64,000 nt of DNA from the NCBI GenBank assembly GCA_015832175.1, contig WJXW01000001.1:248001-312000 (forward strand). Direction: 5' to 3'. Below the pieces are notes generated by a model. The model was given only the letters and a program-made list of their open reading frames with translations, was not told the origin of the DNA and searched no databases. How positions within the stretch are numbered: the first letter of the stretch is position 1; every line of letters starts with the position of its first letter. Shown here one piece after another: positions 1 through 14,806 of this stretch. This stretch comes from Paraphaeosphaeria minitans. Lineage: Eukaryota; Ascomycota; Dothideomycetes; Pleosporales; Didymosphaeriaceae. Position numbers and translations under genes: made by a program.

Positions 1-313
1 CCTTCGAGACTGATGACTTCACTTGTGCCAGTTGCAGTTGAAAAAGAGATCCCGTGAGTGTGCAATACCTTTTGTCATTATTAATACAAGTCGTGAAGGT
101 ATCCTCGCGTCTGACGCCGCCCTACGCTTAGAAGAGCTCTAAAATGTACACCTAAAATGCTCACATACCCGATACCTACTCCGCGCTACCCATGTTCGAA
201 AAGAAAGTAACGCAAAACGTCCAAGCCCAAGGCAACTTTTCCCCGTAAAACATACCCCGGTGTACGCTGTCTTTTCCCAGCGCTGCTGGATCTCAAAAGT
301 AATGTCATAATCA
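1..313. other. gene-free flank
   Basis: This is the 3' side of the LRR scaffold gene that ends at 314 on the minus strand. It probably contains that gene's 3' untranslated region. I see no coding region, RNA gene or repeat. Confidence 0.5.
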
Positions 314-3300
314 TTAGTCGGTAATTTCGTTAGTAATGTCCGGCTGCTTCCGCTGAATAACTCCAAGGTAAAGTAGCCGCTCCCAGACATCGTCTTTCAC
401 TAGGACACGGGCTTTGTCAAAGGGAAGCCCATCCAGATGGCGTAGATTTCTGCAGAAGTTTGCGAGCATCATCTCCGTTACACGTCGCCTAATACGTGTC
501 TCATAGTCCAATCGCGAAAGGTATTGGTCGTCTTCCTTTACGTCGCCCGGTGGAAGCACGAAACGATCTGTGGTTTGTTCGTCCGAGGGCTCTCGTCGCA
601 ATGACATGATGCGGTTCTCAGAAGCTGGGGCGTAGAAGCGAACGGTGAGAGGGTTGTCACGCCAATCCAGCTTGGTCAAGGTAGTGAGCTTTCCTAGGAC
701 CATCGCATTCGTCCGCAGGCGCGCCAGTTTGTTGCCAGCGAGTAGAAGCTCGTTCAGCCTCTTGATGTTCAACAATGGTCGCAGGTCTTTGATGGAGTTG
801 AAGTTGAGATTGATGGACCGAAGATTGGGCGTTAGCTGCCCAAAGTCGTCTGGTAGTTCTGTGAGGCTCATGGAAGCTAGTTCCAGCCGCTGAAGATTGA
901 GCAGATGTTGCGAAAGCTCGATACCTCTAGTCATGTTGAGCGATAAGTATAAGTTGCGAACATCCGGGTTCCTCAAAAAGCTGCCAACAGAGGTTACCGC
1001 GTTCGGATCGGCCCGCGAAGATTGGTGGCGTGCTGAAAATGTCCGCAGGTGGTGGATATGCTCTAGACCATCCACGTTCCTAAGCGAGTTGCGATCGGCA
1101 TAGAGCGACTCTAATCTGGGGAAGTAATCGTTCACATCAAGCAACCTCATCCCGTTCCCGCAAATGCGAAGCGAGCGTAGCGCCATGCAGCGTCCAGATG
1201 TCTCATCGAAGATTGGAAACTCTTGAATACCATTGTCATCTACAATTTGTTAATCAGGACCGGCGAGTTTTGATCTTAAGCACTGTACCTAGATCGAGAT
1301 GCTGCAACTGGGGCAAGCGGTGCACGTTTCGTACTTCTTCCAGCTTATTCCCACGCAGATTGAGGTCTGTCAGAGATTTGCTGATAATCAATTAGTACAA
1401 GTCATGTTGTGTTCGCATTATAGTAACTTACAGATTCGCTTGCGCAAAGTCCACGAATCCGATCTCATTCCTCGCTACACTCAGCTCCATCAGACCGTCC
1501 AGATAGCTGATACCTTGGAGCGATTTTATCTTGTTGTCATCAACCTTGAGGATTCGAAGATGGACCAGGTCGCTGAGGCCGTCTAGACTGTCAATGTCGT
1601 TACCTGAGATGTCTAGATGCTGCAGGTTCGAAAGATCCACCCACGAGGTCAAACCAGTAAGACTATTGTTCTGTGCCCAGAGTCTACGTATTGTGTACGG
1701 GATACCCTTCACTTGGTTAATTTTGTTGTCCGACACGTTCAGCTCCTCCAGTCGGTAGCAGAAATCATCTAGGCGGTGAAGGTTCTCGATACCCTTCCCG
1801 TGTAGGTCGACCTCTCGAAGGTCCTCCCAGTATGGCTCGTTTGGTTCGGCATCTTGTAGTGCCTTGACTAAATCTGCGGTTCCGAGTGCATATCGATCTT
1901 CGAGCGCTTTGGAGAACTTGTAGCCATCATGTTTGATCACTACCCTATCTGGTACCTCACACTCGTCGACCTGGTTGAGCGTGAACTCAGGCAGGTCGCT
2001 GAGCATGAAGGTTACGTCTCCTTTTATCGGAGATGATGGTGCAGGCATCAGCGCATCGTTCTTGCTCAACACTGGGGCTGACACGCTCATCGATAGTTGC
2101 ATGCGGTAGTTCTTTGGTGGCCGCTCATCAAGAATGGGAAACTCGTCTGCGTCTTCAAACATGGAATTTGGAGTGGGACGATGGGGGAGTGTCTGTGCGC
2201 CCTTGTTGCGCCAGAACGTTTTCGGTGGGGAAGATTGTTGACGGTGGTTAGTTGCGCTCCATGTACGAGCAGACTGTTTTGGCGGACTAGCAGTGTGGTC
2301 CGCATGCCTACGCAGATTGTTGAAGTTTTGCTCTGCGATCGAGATGGTGACATTCCGGACTCGAGCCTCCCGCGCAGGCGACTGTGCTGCGCGACCCTCG
2401 AAGTATTTGATCTCGTGCTCTATGTCGTCTTCGTCAGATTCGGGGATCGTGTAGGTCATTGGAGGGAGCTGCTGAATCTTCTGCGTGCCGCCTTTGACTG
2501 TCTCCTGATCACTGTAGGATGTCGCGCGCGTTTCGGTCTTGGGAAAGCTCCATTGGAAGTTGGAAACCTTGGAAGGGGCCGAGCTGCTGTCAGTCATGAC
2601 AGTGGCTGCACCATCTCGAGTGACTGGACGCGCCTTATCGTCGAATGCCCGCGGTGTCTCTTCTGTATCCTCGAGGAAGGTCTCTGCTGTAGGCTGTGGT
2701 CGTGCCGGTGAGGGCTTGTCCATCATCCGCTCCGCAGTCTCATCCACGGTGAGGTCCGGAATATTGCCGAAGGGGTCCTCCTCGCTTTCATTGGTTCCAC
2801 TATGCTCCTCCACGAAGCGGTGCTCTCGGGAAGGACTCTTTTGACGGATCCATATGTTCTTCTCTGGATCGAAACTCATGCCGGCTACCTCTTGTGGGAT
2901 CAAGTGTGCTACAGCTTGAGGTGCCAGGATGTTCACATGGTCAGATTTTCGCGAAGTGCTCGTAGCAACCGTATTTCCCATTGATGACATCATGGTGTGA
3001 TTCGGCCTTCCTTGAGAGTTGGCATGGTTGCTTTCCGGGGCCGGGTACATATTCCTGTTAAGATTGTCGGTGATGCGAATGCCGTCTTGCTCCACGATAA
3101 CACTATCTTCTTCCTGTCCCGACACACCTCGCATGCGTGAGACCCTGAAAGAGTGGAATGGAGAACCAGCAAACTCATCAGACTCCTTTTCTTGATACTT
3201 GCGAAGATGGCTCATCTTCTGAGAGTCCAGCTCAGGCTTGTTGGGATCTTTCCAAGCTGACTCGCGACCTTCTCGGCTAGGGGGCCTGTCGAATGTGAAC

Positions 3301-5804
3301 GAGCTTGACGGGTAGTCGGGCTTATCGAAGGCTGCAGGGTTCTCAGATTCGGACTCTTCAAGGCTACCCAATCCATTTGCTGGCTTCCCCTTTGCGCGTA
3401 TGAAATCCATGATCTTGACGGCTTCCGCTAGAAAATCCTGGGTTGTGACAGAGCGCTTCCGGCTCTCGTCCCGCATCACTTGCTGCCTTTCGAGGCTGAA
3501 AGCGGCCACTTCTTCGGCGACGATGACTGCGCGATCCTCATCCGCTAGCGCATCCTGTTCGTTCGCAGGCTCTATATGCTCCCGAATGGTGTTCATCTTG
3601 GGCGATGAGTGTATGAAAGCTTCAGTCGCCTCAAGGATATCGGCTTGGAGTTCTTCCAGTCGCCGCTGACTAGGGGTGGGATTCCGAGGTCTCAGGATGT
3701 GTCGACGTGCAAGGATATGTGGATCTGCGACATTATTTGAGGTGTCGTTGCGATCATCTTTGTGTCTTTGCCCCATAAGTGACGGAGTTGCGGCGCGAAG
3801 ATCATGCATGGGCTGAAGGCCAATGTCCGGAAGGAAGTCTTCGTCATCTTTTTGAATCGTTCTCCGGCGTTTGGGAGTAGGATTCTTGAACGGCGATGTA
3901 GGGCCTCGTTTACCTTCAGCATACTCGCGAAACACTTCCTCGAATTCCTCCGGGCTGGTATTGCTTGATGTCTGGCGAACTATCTGGGGTATTGAACGAC
4001 TCGGTGCTCGGTAGTGGCTCGCCACACGGGCCGATACAAGCCTTCGACCCTGGGATGGCTCTCGCGAGATGGGAGAGGCGTCGTATTCGAAGGTGAGCGC
4101 TGCCCGACTGCCTGGTGGTGCCACGTCCATAAAGGGAGACTCGTCAGGTGCACTGTCTTCGCTATCATTCGACGACATGATTGAGAAGTCGCCAGAGAAT
4201 TGGTACTGGTTCAAATTACCTTCACCGAACGTACTGACGCGGCGTCGTTGCGGATAGGCCGGGCTCGTGGCGTCATATTGCATGCTGACTTCTTCTACTG
4301 ATGTTAAGCGCACCTCCTTGTGGACCTTGGTGGCCTCGATTTTGTTCGTCCGCACGCTGCTGGTGACAGATCCATCAAGCTTGTCGGGTTTGTACTCCAA
4401 TTGACTCAGTCGTCTTTGTAAGCGATTGCTTGTAAAGGTATCGTGGGCGTCGAAGAGCTTCAAAGGGCTACCAGAACCTTTTGTTCGTTCTGGACTTAGA
4501 TTGTTGGACGGAGCATGGCGTCGTGGTGTTTTTGGTGACACAGCGTCTTCTTCGATGGGGCACTCAGGCGCTGCGCTTGCGCTCACACTGACTATTGGGA
4601 TTGTTTCAATGCGCAGTCCACTTTGTTGTTTGGTTTTCTCTGGAGAAGGGCTCAAGGCCCGTCTGCGGAACGAACCGTCTCTTGAATAACCCCCGCGTTT
4701 CATCTCGACAAAGCGCCCCACGCCGTCTGTTATGTCCGCGATACTAGGCGTCCCAGCTGGCAGATCTTCGGGGAGCGAGTCGTCTTGGATCCGCGAAAAA
4801 GATGAATCTTGGTGGCTTTGCATGAGAGATTCCTCCTCGGGCACCGACAAATTGTGCTTCTCAGGCGGTGAGCCAAGGTGTCGCAACCGATTGGCAAGCT
4901 CCGATACTCTGAAATTGGGAATAGGGTCCCGTGGAGCGCTGACTCCAAAATGCTGGCTCAAATAGACTGGACTGAAGTTCTCGTTTTCATATTCGATCTG
5001 GCCGCTTACGGTGCGAGGCGGGCCCTGGTCAAATTGGAGCGAGTCCGCCGACAGCTCACTATCCCTCAAAACCGAGTCTTCAACGATGGAATCGGAACGC
5101 TCCTGTGCGGGTGCTTCAGGCGCATCATCTCGAGCTGGACCAGCGTGTTGGATGACAGAGCCGTCCTGCACGGAGCTGTCCTGCACCGAGTCTTCCTCCT
5201 GCGCAGACCATGGCGGCGGACTTGAGGGCATAGCACTGAGGCCTTTGAGCATATCGCCTCTTCGTTTGGGCGTCTTCTCCTTTGATGCCGGGCCGTTGGG
5301 CTTTTGGAAGATGTTTTCGAGGCCCATAGGACTGAATAGGTCCTTCTGGTCACCGTATCCGATTTTGCCCTCCAGCAGCCTCCGCCTCCATTCCGGTGTA
5401 TCGTGGGAGGACTTGTCGTTGGACGATGATTTGAATACCGGCTTTTGTGCTACCGTGCCCTCGCAGGCAAACGAATCGAGCGAGGCGGCGGAGAAGGAAT
5501 GTGACGCGCCGCGGACGGAGGCAATGTAGGACGCGTCGGCGGATGGGATGTTGTTGTCACTAAGGCTCCGCTCGACCAGCGCGCTCCTTCGTTTCGGCGG
5601 GCGCAGATCATTGGCGACATTTCGGACGCGAATCTCGGAGAACGAGCCGGACGATTGTCGCATGCGGGGAAGGCGACTCTGTAGCTTTGCGGGCACGCTT
5701 TGCGATGTTTGTGGGGATGGTGCGTCTTGCGCATCAGGCGCACTGGTCGGTGTGGGCTGTGCGATCCACTCCTCAGAGAGATCTTCGAGCCACGGCTGGG
5801 TCAT
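314..5804 (-). CDS. SIN/MEN scaffold protein, Nud1/Cdc11-like, LRR C-terminus
   Basis: Predicted 1796-residue protein in three exons: 5804-1432, 1380-1289 and 1239-314. Both introns have GT-AG ends (donors GTAAGT and GTACAG), and joining them gives one continuous leucine-rich repeat series. The N-terminus reads MTQPWLEDLSEEWI, the short acidic/Trp block typical of fungal Nud1/Cdc11 (SnaD in Aspergillus). A long disordered Ser/Pro-rich region of about 1300 residues follows. LRRs then fill about the last 450 residues, with motifs such as LEELNVSDNKI, LQHLDISGNDI and LRSINLNFNSI. In the family this protein sits at the spindle pole body outer plaque and recruits kinases of the septation initiation / mitotic exit network. 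Family assignment rests on the architecture and N-terminal block; length is in the range expected for filamentous fungi. It is divergent from the gene starting at 6446. Confidence 0.85.
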
Positions 5805-6445
5805 GTTGGCGGTCGACGGTGTGCCACTTGGCGGGGAAGATGCGCGTGTGGTTGTTGACGATTGTGTTGATGTGGAAAAGACGCGTGGGGGGAGGAATTA
5901 CGCGAGCGCATGCATCTTCATGTGCGCGTTGGGAGCCAGAATGGCAGTGTTGAGCGAGCAACGCGAGGTCAGCTCAAAATACTTGGTTGTATTAACACAC
6001 AAGGGTGCGACCAAGTTCCCCGTTAGTGATGTCTGATTAGAGGTCACGTGGTGCTATCGATGCTATCGATTTCCCCGATGTCTCGTCGCTAGAGCAACGA
6101 GACGACGGCTCTGCGCAGGCACGGTTCACAGACGACCACGGGCCAAACCTTCCCCACCACTAGGGCCGTCACCAAACGCTATCACGCGGTCGTCTAGGGG
6201 TCTGAGCAAAATCGACCGCCTTCTGCTTCATCGGACCGTTACTCCTCGCCGTGCGCGGAAGCTGCCACTGTCGAGCGCGATGCGAGACCAACACCAACGC
6301 CGGCCCCCCTCACACAACCTAACTGCCGCAGGGATTCTCATGACTCTGCCCAGACCGCGCGCCAACCTTTTGCTCAGCCTAGAATAACACTTGCGCCACC
6401 TCGCGCGCGTCCACGACCGACCGGGGCGGCACACGAGCACCCACA
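5805..6445. promoter_or_regulatory. divergent intergenic promoter region
   Basis: About 640 bases lie between the start codons of two divergently transcribed genes (Nud1/Cdc11-like on minus, serine/proline-rich unknown on plus). It must hold both promoters. A short direct repeat, tgctatcga, occurs twice at 6052-6069. I see no further gene in it. Confidence 0.45.
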
Positions 6446-8674
6446 ATGCCCAGAGTCCATGCGCAGCTCAGACGTGTGACTGACATCGACCCTGTATTCA
6501 TACAACCCGAAGACATTATAGAGCCAGAGCCCGACGAGAATGAGAACGAGAATGCTGGACGGAGAGCCCGGAAACGTCGGCGGATCGAGACCATTGCCAA
6601 TCAATACCTCAAGCTTGGGAGGGTGCCGCTCATCGTGTCTGCGGGACTGCGTGGTCCCTTCAGTAATGGGTGGAAGAATCCTTGGGTGAAGGCGCCATCA
6701 CAGACGACCAAGGAAGCTGTGCAATCGGAAGCGAAAGTGACAGCTGCACAGGAGGACCAAACTGCGAATCCTGCTCGCGCAAGGACAAGACGTGCCAAAT
6801 CGGATAACCCCCCACCGGCGTCATCTGTTCCGTCCCCAGAGGCCTCGCGCGCTCCCGATATCGCTCAGGACAGCGTTTTGCCCTCAGTAGACCTTCCAGA
6901 TGAAGACTATAGTCCACCAGATGCGTCAACGGCTCAGCATGATGATTCGGGTGCTACGGAATCCTTCAGCGCGGACCTAGGCCCTTCCGTCACTTTTGAT
7001 AATTCCGGGGGCAATCCTTTCTGGTTGAAACGCCCACAGTTGAAGTCGGCGGCCTTTCGCGACTCCGTTAACGGCGGCCACGATCCTTCGCCGACACGTG
7101 CTCGTCTGGGGCATAGGCCAGTAGATCGGAATGGACGACTACTACTTGTCACACCAAGACAGCCTGTCAGCATGTTGCAGTCTGACCCTGGAGCAAACCC
7201 GAGCCCAGAGCCAGACTGGATGTCGGCCGCTTCTGCCTCGATGATTGGAACATCACCTGCAAAACCCACCAATATCATCCAAGAGAACACATCTTCTGTG
7301 CCCTCGACGAGGAGGAAGCGGACCTACTCCAAGTTTGAAAGAAACAATACCAGAGGAGACCAAAGTGCAAACGGCGCAGCTGGGGACATCTCACCGCCAG
7401 AACAGATCACCAGACGAAATACATCGAGGGATCCTTCGCAACATTCCGGGGATGCCGAGGACCGCAGAGCGCCCACCGACAATGAAAACACGGCTTATAA
7501 TACCTCGGGATTCACTCCAATCAATAGGCCATCGCGAAGTGCCAAGCCCTCTCAATTCAAAGAGAAAGAGCTCTATGCATTGCAGGGGCAGAAGATTGTT
7601 GCGCAACAAATGTTCCTGTCAGCTCCGAATACCGAAACGCGCAATCCGAACAAAGACATTCAAAATTCTGCAGAACCACATCTTGCAACATCTCCGTCCC
7701 GCTCGGCACGCACCGCCCAGACGAAGAAGAATGTCGAGGGAGCTACGCCTTCTCTACGCCACGATCACATCACATCACCGACATTGGCTGCTTCGATTGG
7801 CTTCATTTACAGAAAAGTTGGAGAGGCAAAACGAATGAAGACTAATAACAAGCAGAAGGGACGGCCTATAACATTCAGCTTCCCGGCTATCATAAACCAA
7901 CCGCCTGTGGAGATAGCTGAACACGAGACTGAGCCCGTTAATGAGGCCACCGAGCACGAATCTGTCGCTACAGCAGACAGTCGAACCGAACGACCAGACA
8001 TTTGGGACGTACCGGGGAGCCCACCACAACGGGAGCAACAGAGCTACAAATCGAGCCGTACTCCAGGCCTCTCAACACAGGCCGCGTTTATGATGGCCCA
8101 GATGGAATTTCAAGACGGCACGATGCCTACTGTAGCTGAAGATGCCCCAACGCCATGGCCCCCTAGCACGGCGAACGAGGACCCTATCGTACCCAGTCCG
8201 GCATTCACCCCATTTCACAAATTCAATGCAACACTAGAGGAGCACTACGCATCCGAATCCACTATGCCAGACATGCCCATCAGTACACAGGATCTTTTCG
8301 CGACAATATCTCCTTTCGCTAACAGCACGGTAAAAAAATCTACGAGGGTTCCGGCAACTAACTTGAAATTTTCGGTCTTTGAGAACAGAAAGCAAGATAG
8401 TCCCAGCCACAATGGTCGTCGATATCGCACTCGGAGCCCTGCGTCTCCTCAGCGCAAACCACTACAAGAGAAGAACAGCCGGGTGTCTCTGCTTGGATCG
8501 CAGTCGGACAAGGGATCGCAGGGCGACAGAGCATCTCAGGAGTCTGTCACGCCCCGACCATCCAAGGCTCCCGTGGTACAATCTACGGGGCTCCCGCAGC
8601 TGGAATTTTGCACTTCAAATGGCGATCTCGATTTCACAGATCGCTTCTTGATCAACATGAACGAGACGACCTGA
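6446..8674 (+). CDS. conserved-looking fungal protein of unknown function, disordered
   Basis: Single-exon frame of 742 codons starting at an ATG in the context cacaATGCC. I do not recognise a catalytic family. The most ordered part is the N-terminus: an acidic stretch (residues about 18-35), a basic KRRR cluster that could be a nuclear localisation signal, then IANQYLKLGRVPLIVSAGLR followed by GPFSNGWKNPW, which looks like a conserved core motif. The rest is Ser/Pro/Thr-rich and low in hydrophobics, with no signal peptide or membrane segment. A second short conserved-looking segment is near residues 450-475 (IGFIYRKVGEAKRMK). Nuclear location is an inference from the basic cluster only. That the frame stays open over 2.2 kb supports a real gene. 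Confidence 0.7.
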   Translation: MPRVHAQLRRVTDIDPVFIQPEDIIEPEPDENENENAGRRARKRRRIETIANQYLKLGRVPLIVSAGLRGPFSNGWKNPWVKAPSQTTKEAVQSEAKVTAAQEDQTANPARARTRRAKSDNPPPASSVPSPEASRAPDIAQDSVLPSVDLPDEDYSPPDASTAQHDDSGATESFSADLGPSVTFDNSGGNPFWLKRPQLKSAAFRDSVNGGHDPSPTRARLGHRPVDRNGRLLLVTPRQPVSMLQSDPGANPSPEPDWMSAASASMIGTSPAKPTNIIQENTSSVPSTRRKRTYSKFERNNTRGDQSANGAAGDISPPEQITRRNTSRDPSQHSGDAEDRRAPTDNENTAYNTSGFTPINRPSRSAKPSQFKEKELYALQGQKIVAQQMFLSAPNTETRNPNKDIQNSAEPHLATSPSRSARTAQTKKNVEGATPSLRHDHITSPTLAASIGFIYRKVGEAKRMKTNNKQKGRPITFSFPAIINQPPVEIAEHETEPVNEATEHESVATADSRTERPDIWDVPGSPPQREQQSYKSSRTPGLSTQAAFMMAQMEFQDGTMPTVAEDAPTPWPPSTANEDPIVPSPAFTPFHKFNATLEEHYASESTMPDMPISTQDLFATISPFANSTVKKSTRVPATNLKFSVFENRKQDSPSHNGRRYRTRSPASPQRKPLQEKNSRVSLLGSQSDKGSQGDRASQESVTPRPSKAPVVQSTGLPQLEFCTSNGDLDFTDRFLINMNETT

Positions 8675-10049
8675 ACATTCAAGCCGCATACGACTGGGCT
8701 CTTCGTGGCCACGAAATTGGCAAATCATGCAAACGTGGTCTTGTGCTATTATGCGGTTCTACAGGTCTACTTGGGTCACCATATGGATATGGATAGCAGG
8801 ACCGGCAAGCACAGGCTCCCTGCATAGTCCTACTGTCACGGGAGCAATATAGCTCAAGGAGAATGGATATTGACGGCACAAACGACAAAGATCTGACGGT
8901 CATGGAATGCAGTTCTATTTGGCATTTGCTGTTTTCCTTCTTACCCAACGTTGCCTCTGATAACGGCATAATGAGCAACTTCCGTCCCCTTTGTCCATGC
9001 AGAGACCTAGCACACGCCCCCCCCCTAGGAGAAACCACCGCCAGGCCTCCGATGGACTACCATTTAGATCGTTCATCGAGGTGGCGAGGTTGTAAGACAC
9101 CATGGAAACACGAGATACACAGCATGTTCAGACATGTCACAGCAAAGACTTCGTAGTAGAGCCCAATCACTAATGTAGGTGACGGAGAGGGCATAGGTAC
9201 TGCGGGAAGTGATCGTGAAGATCGCGGAAGAGCACGAATCAGAGATAAACGACCAGGATTCCTCTCACAGGTACGGGACCATGGCAAAAGTGGCAGGGCC
9301 GTACTTTGAAATTTGAAATGACAGCGAGCCTAATGACCCGAGGCAGCATAGATACCAAATATGGGCGTTCGAGACCGCGTTTCGGAAGAGGTATTTTGAT
9401 GCATTTCGTTTCCGCCATAGACCAGCCGAGTACGTGCGGTTGGACAGGATGGGAGGCAATCGTTCTGATGTCAACCATGCTGGTCCGTAGTTTAGGAATT
9501 GCCTATATATGGGAGCGCCTAGCAGTACTATGGAGATCTAGTCTCTGAAGCACTTTCTTGACCTAGCGTCTCTGTTTCTCCATCAGGACAGACACGCAAA
9601 TAGGTCACAAGGTAAGAAATTTAATTTGCACTATCTTAGAGTTCCTAGAAACGAGCTAGCCTACCAACTAGGCCTGGAACTAGCTGTACTTTATTCATGC
9701 CGACTGCCTTAACTGATTCTCCCAAAAGCTCCTTTTCGTGTTGTGGTATAGAGGTGACCGCAGCTTCAGCTTCTCGATTGGTATGAGGCTTTGGCCATCT
9801 GCGATATCCTGTGCGGTCTACATGCTTCAAGTCGTTGTTTTGAGCTTTGCTATTCAGCAATTTGACACTCTGGTATTGATTGCGTATTGCTGTGCTCAAC
9901 TCACCACGAAGGTCGAGTGAATCGGGCGGAACATCGTTTTTCCCGCTTGGCATTTGGCGGGGTGTGACTGACTCCCCCACCAAATTTATTTCGCCCAAAG
10001 AGTCAAAGAGGAGGCACACGACAGCAACACAAATCCAGCCGTCGCAACT
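8675..10049. other. intergenic, no gene seen
   Basis: About 1.4 kb between the stop of the 742-residue unknown and the start of the lysyl-tRNA synthetase, both on plus. Short frames on both strands have no recognisable motif and no splice logic joining them. It presumably contains the upstream 3'UTR and the KRS promoter. A run of eight C lies at about 9018-9025. Confidence 0.4.
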
Positions 10050-12214
<2,165 letters not shown>

Positions 12215-12889
12215 ACGCTGGACGAGGTGCAAACTCGCAAGGAGGACTAGACAGCTAGGGGCGCGATATCAGATGCAGGTGTGTGTGAGAGTCAGGCAAA
12301 TGTGAGGGATTGAATCATCGTCTTGTCACTTGCGTAACGAAAGCGCTTTGAAAAGATTCAAAAGGTTTCAATGTTCAAGATGACATGCTTTAAATGCGCT
12401 GCATGATTTTGCTCGGATCTGCAACTTTCGCGACCAGCAAGCTACCATGTGAACTCCCACCCTCGCAGTCCCATCCCATAGCCAAACCTCGCCCGTTTCC
12501 TATGCATCCTCAAAGCAGCACAGCTCCTCTGCCACAGACGGTTGCCACGCCGATCACCCCCCTACTGACTCCGACCGTTCGTTCGACCTGCACCCATTCG
12601 GCCTCTGCGTAGAAACTTCTCGCGCCGTTGACAAACATCCCACTATCCCTGCGCTGTGCCTGCCATGTCGAACGCGCGACACAGCAAGAGGCAACAAAAT
12701 CACCGGCTTTCTCAGGCATACCCTTTCAGGCTCGTTGTATCGCTTGGACGCTTCACATTCCCAACCCGCGCATTATTCTATTTGGTCGTGTCGTCTTCCG
12801 AGTCCAGCACGGCTGCCCTGCACCGAGGACTAGTGTGGCAAAAACACCTCTCTCTTTCCCAACACATCTCCGCCCCCACCCCCACTCCC
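12215..12889. other. convergent intergenic region
   Basis: About 675 bases between two converging genes, KRS on plus and the SDR on minus. It should contain both 3'UTRs and terminators. Short frames here are C/A-rich and have no recognisable motif. Nothing else seen. Confidence 0.4.
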
Positions 12890-13946
12890 TTACGCCAGCT
12901 TCCCCGGCACAAAGGGATGGCCCGCGCTCAACCCCCCGTCCACAGCCCACGCCTGCCCGTTGACATAGCTCGCCTCCTCGCTCCCGAGGAACAAGACCGC
13001 GCGCGCAATCTCATCCGCCACCCCGCCGCGCCTCAGCGGATTCAGCTGCCCAATCTTGCCCGCGCTGCCCCGCGCCCGCGCCGCGTCGTACGTGACCTTT
13101 GTCATGCCCGTCTCGATCAACCCGGGACACACGGCGTTGCACCTGATGCCCGACCCCGCGAGCTGGAACGCACACGTCTGCATGAGCGAGACGACGGCAG
13201 CCTTGGAGGCGGAGTAGTCGGTGGGCCCGGCGTTGGAGCGCAGGCCCGCGACCGAGGCGGTTGCGATGATGGAGCCGCGGGGGTAGGGTTTCGTTTCGCT
13301 GGTCTTGAGCATGGCGCGGGACGCGTATTTGGCGGCGAGGAAGACGGATAGCGTGTTGACGCGCAGCATCTTCATGAAGTCGGCCGTGTCTGCGTCCCAG
13401 AAGACTTTGGCGCTGCTGATGCCTGCGTTGGCGAAGAAGATGTCCAGGCGTCCATAGGTGGCGAGTGCGTCGTTGACGACGGCTTTGACCGAGGCCTCGT
13501 CCGCGGCGTCGAAGACGCGCGTGTGGATTTCTACAGACGGGTAGAGGGAGGCGAGCTCGCGCTTGTGCGTGGGGAGGTGGGCGTCGGCGAAATCGCAGAT
13601 GTAGATTGCGCGAGCGCCGTTGCGGGCGAATTGGTGGGCCGAGGCGCGCCCGATGCCGATGGGGGAGTTGCAGCCCGTTATGATGATCACTTTGTCTTTT
13701 ACGCGTCTGGGGTATGGTCAGCGGTTATGTGGGTTGCGCGAGAGGCTGGCTGGGGTTGGGGCTTTGTTGCTGGGAGAGGGCCGGCGGTGGAAAGGATGAG
13801 AGAGTAGAGGGAGAAACGTACTGGGAACCCAGATCCCCGGCTATTTCTCGCACGCGTGGTATGTCTTCAAACGTCCCTGGGTCTTGCGGGCCTTCTGAGA
13901 GCTCTCTGCTGAGGCCCTGCTGTTTTGCTTTGGGATCGGCTGGCAT
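12890..13946 (-). CDS. short-chain dehydrogenase/reductase (classical SDR)
   Basis: Predicted 313-residue protein from exons 13946-13822 and 13706-12890. The 115-nt intron has a GTACGT donor and a CCCCAG acceptor; the join gives Gly-Ser-Gln-Arg-Val-Lys-Asp before the Rossmann core. The nucleotide-binding motif is IIITGCNSPIGIG (residues about 49-61), there is an NAG motif (FFANAGIS), and the catalytic Ser (ATASVAG), Tyr and Lys (DYSASKAAV, Tyr about 206, Lys about 210) are all present. It ends with the usual GQAWAVDGG segment. It should be an NAD(P)H-dependent oxidoreductase. The aspartate after beta-strand 2 (IYICDFAD) hints at NAD(H) preference. The substrate cannot be told from sequence. 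The first 40 residues are a non-core extension. Confidence 0.9.
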
Positions 13947-14806
13947 TGTTGCTTGCTATTTCCTATTTTCACTTTCGGGTATGCGAAGAGGAGTTCTTAA
14001 TTGATGGAATCAGAGGAGAGTAAGAAGGGAAGAAGACTACGGAGAGAGTATGCGTGGGTGAGAATGGGGAGGATTGCGGAGTTGGAGCTGCGGAGATTCC
14101 TAGTGCGGTGGAATATGGGGTAGATGCCGAGGTTCATATTGGCGGGAGCCGAGCGTGACGTTGATGGTTTGCGCCGCGACTACTGAACAGTACTCATCGG
14201 CGTCCCCGAGTCCATAAGTTGCGGTTTGCTATTACATTCTTACCACACGTACTTCCCCCATGCAGTTTCCCACGATAGGCTTACCTCTCTTAGTCCATTA
14301 TTGTATACTCCACTGAGTCCACTCGGGCTACGCTATGATGCTCCGCCTTGGCTATGGTACCTTACGCTGTTGCTAGATAAGCACGGAAGCCCTGCGCCTT
14401 CGATTGCAAGCTTTGTGTCATCGAGTGCATGGAAATTTGCGAGTTTGGATATGTACGACTTCTTCGTACGAATTGTAGCATTTCTTCGCCCAAGATACTA
14501 CATGATCTTGCTCTTCTGCTGCCCACGGCACTTTGGATGGCTGTTGCAAGGCCGCTCGATACGGCAGCATCTCCACCTGCGCTTGAATTATCGCTAGCTC
14601 TCCCTTTGTCGACTTCATGCTGGATGCCTCGTCCTCTTGATCTGCGGATCGACAGTGTGGCTGGCGTTGGGCGCCGCCTTTTGACGGAACCTGTCGCGCA
14701 GAGCGACAATGGCCTCAACGATCGCCTCGTGACGCAGGCACTGTCCCCCAGCAGAGTGTCTTCCGTCGGAGATGTGGTGAATGCAGGCTTACAGGGCCAC
14801 GCCACT
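13947..14806. other. intergenic, no gene seen
   Basis: About 860 bases between the SDR start (minus) and the Sen54 stop (minus). It must contain the SDR promoter and the Sen54 3'UTR. Frames on plus that run from here into the next gene are antisense shadows. No repeat or RNA gene noticed. Confidence 0.4.
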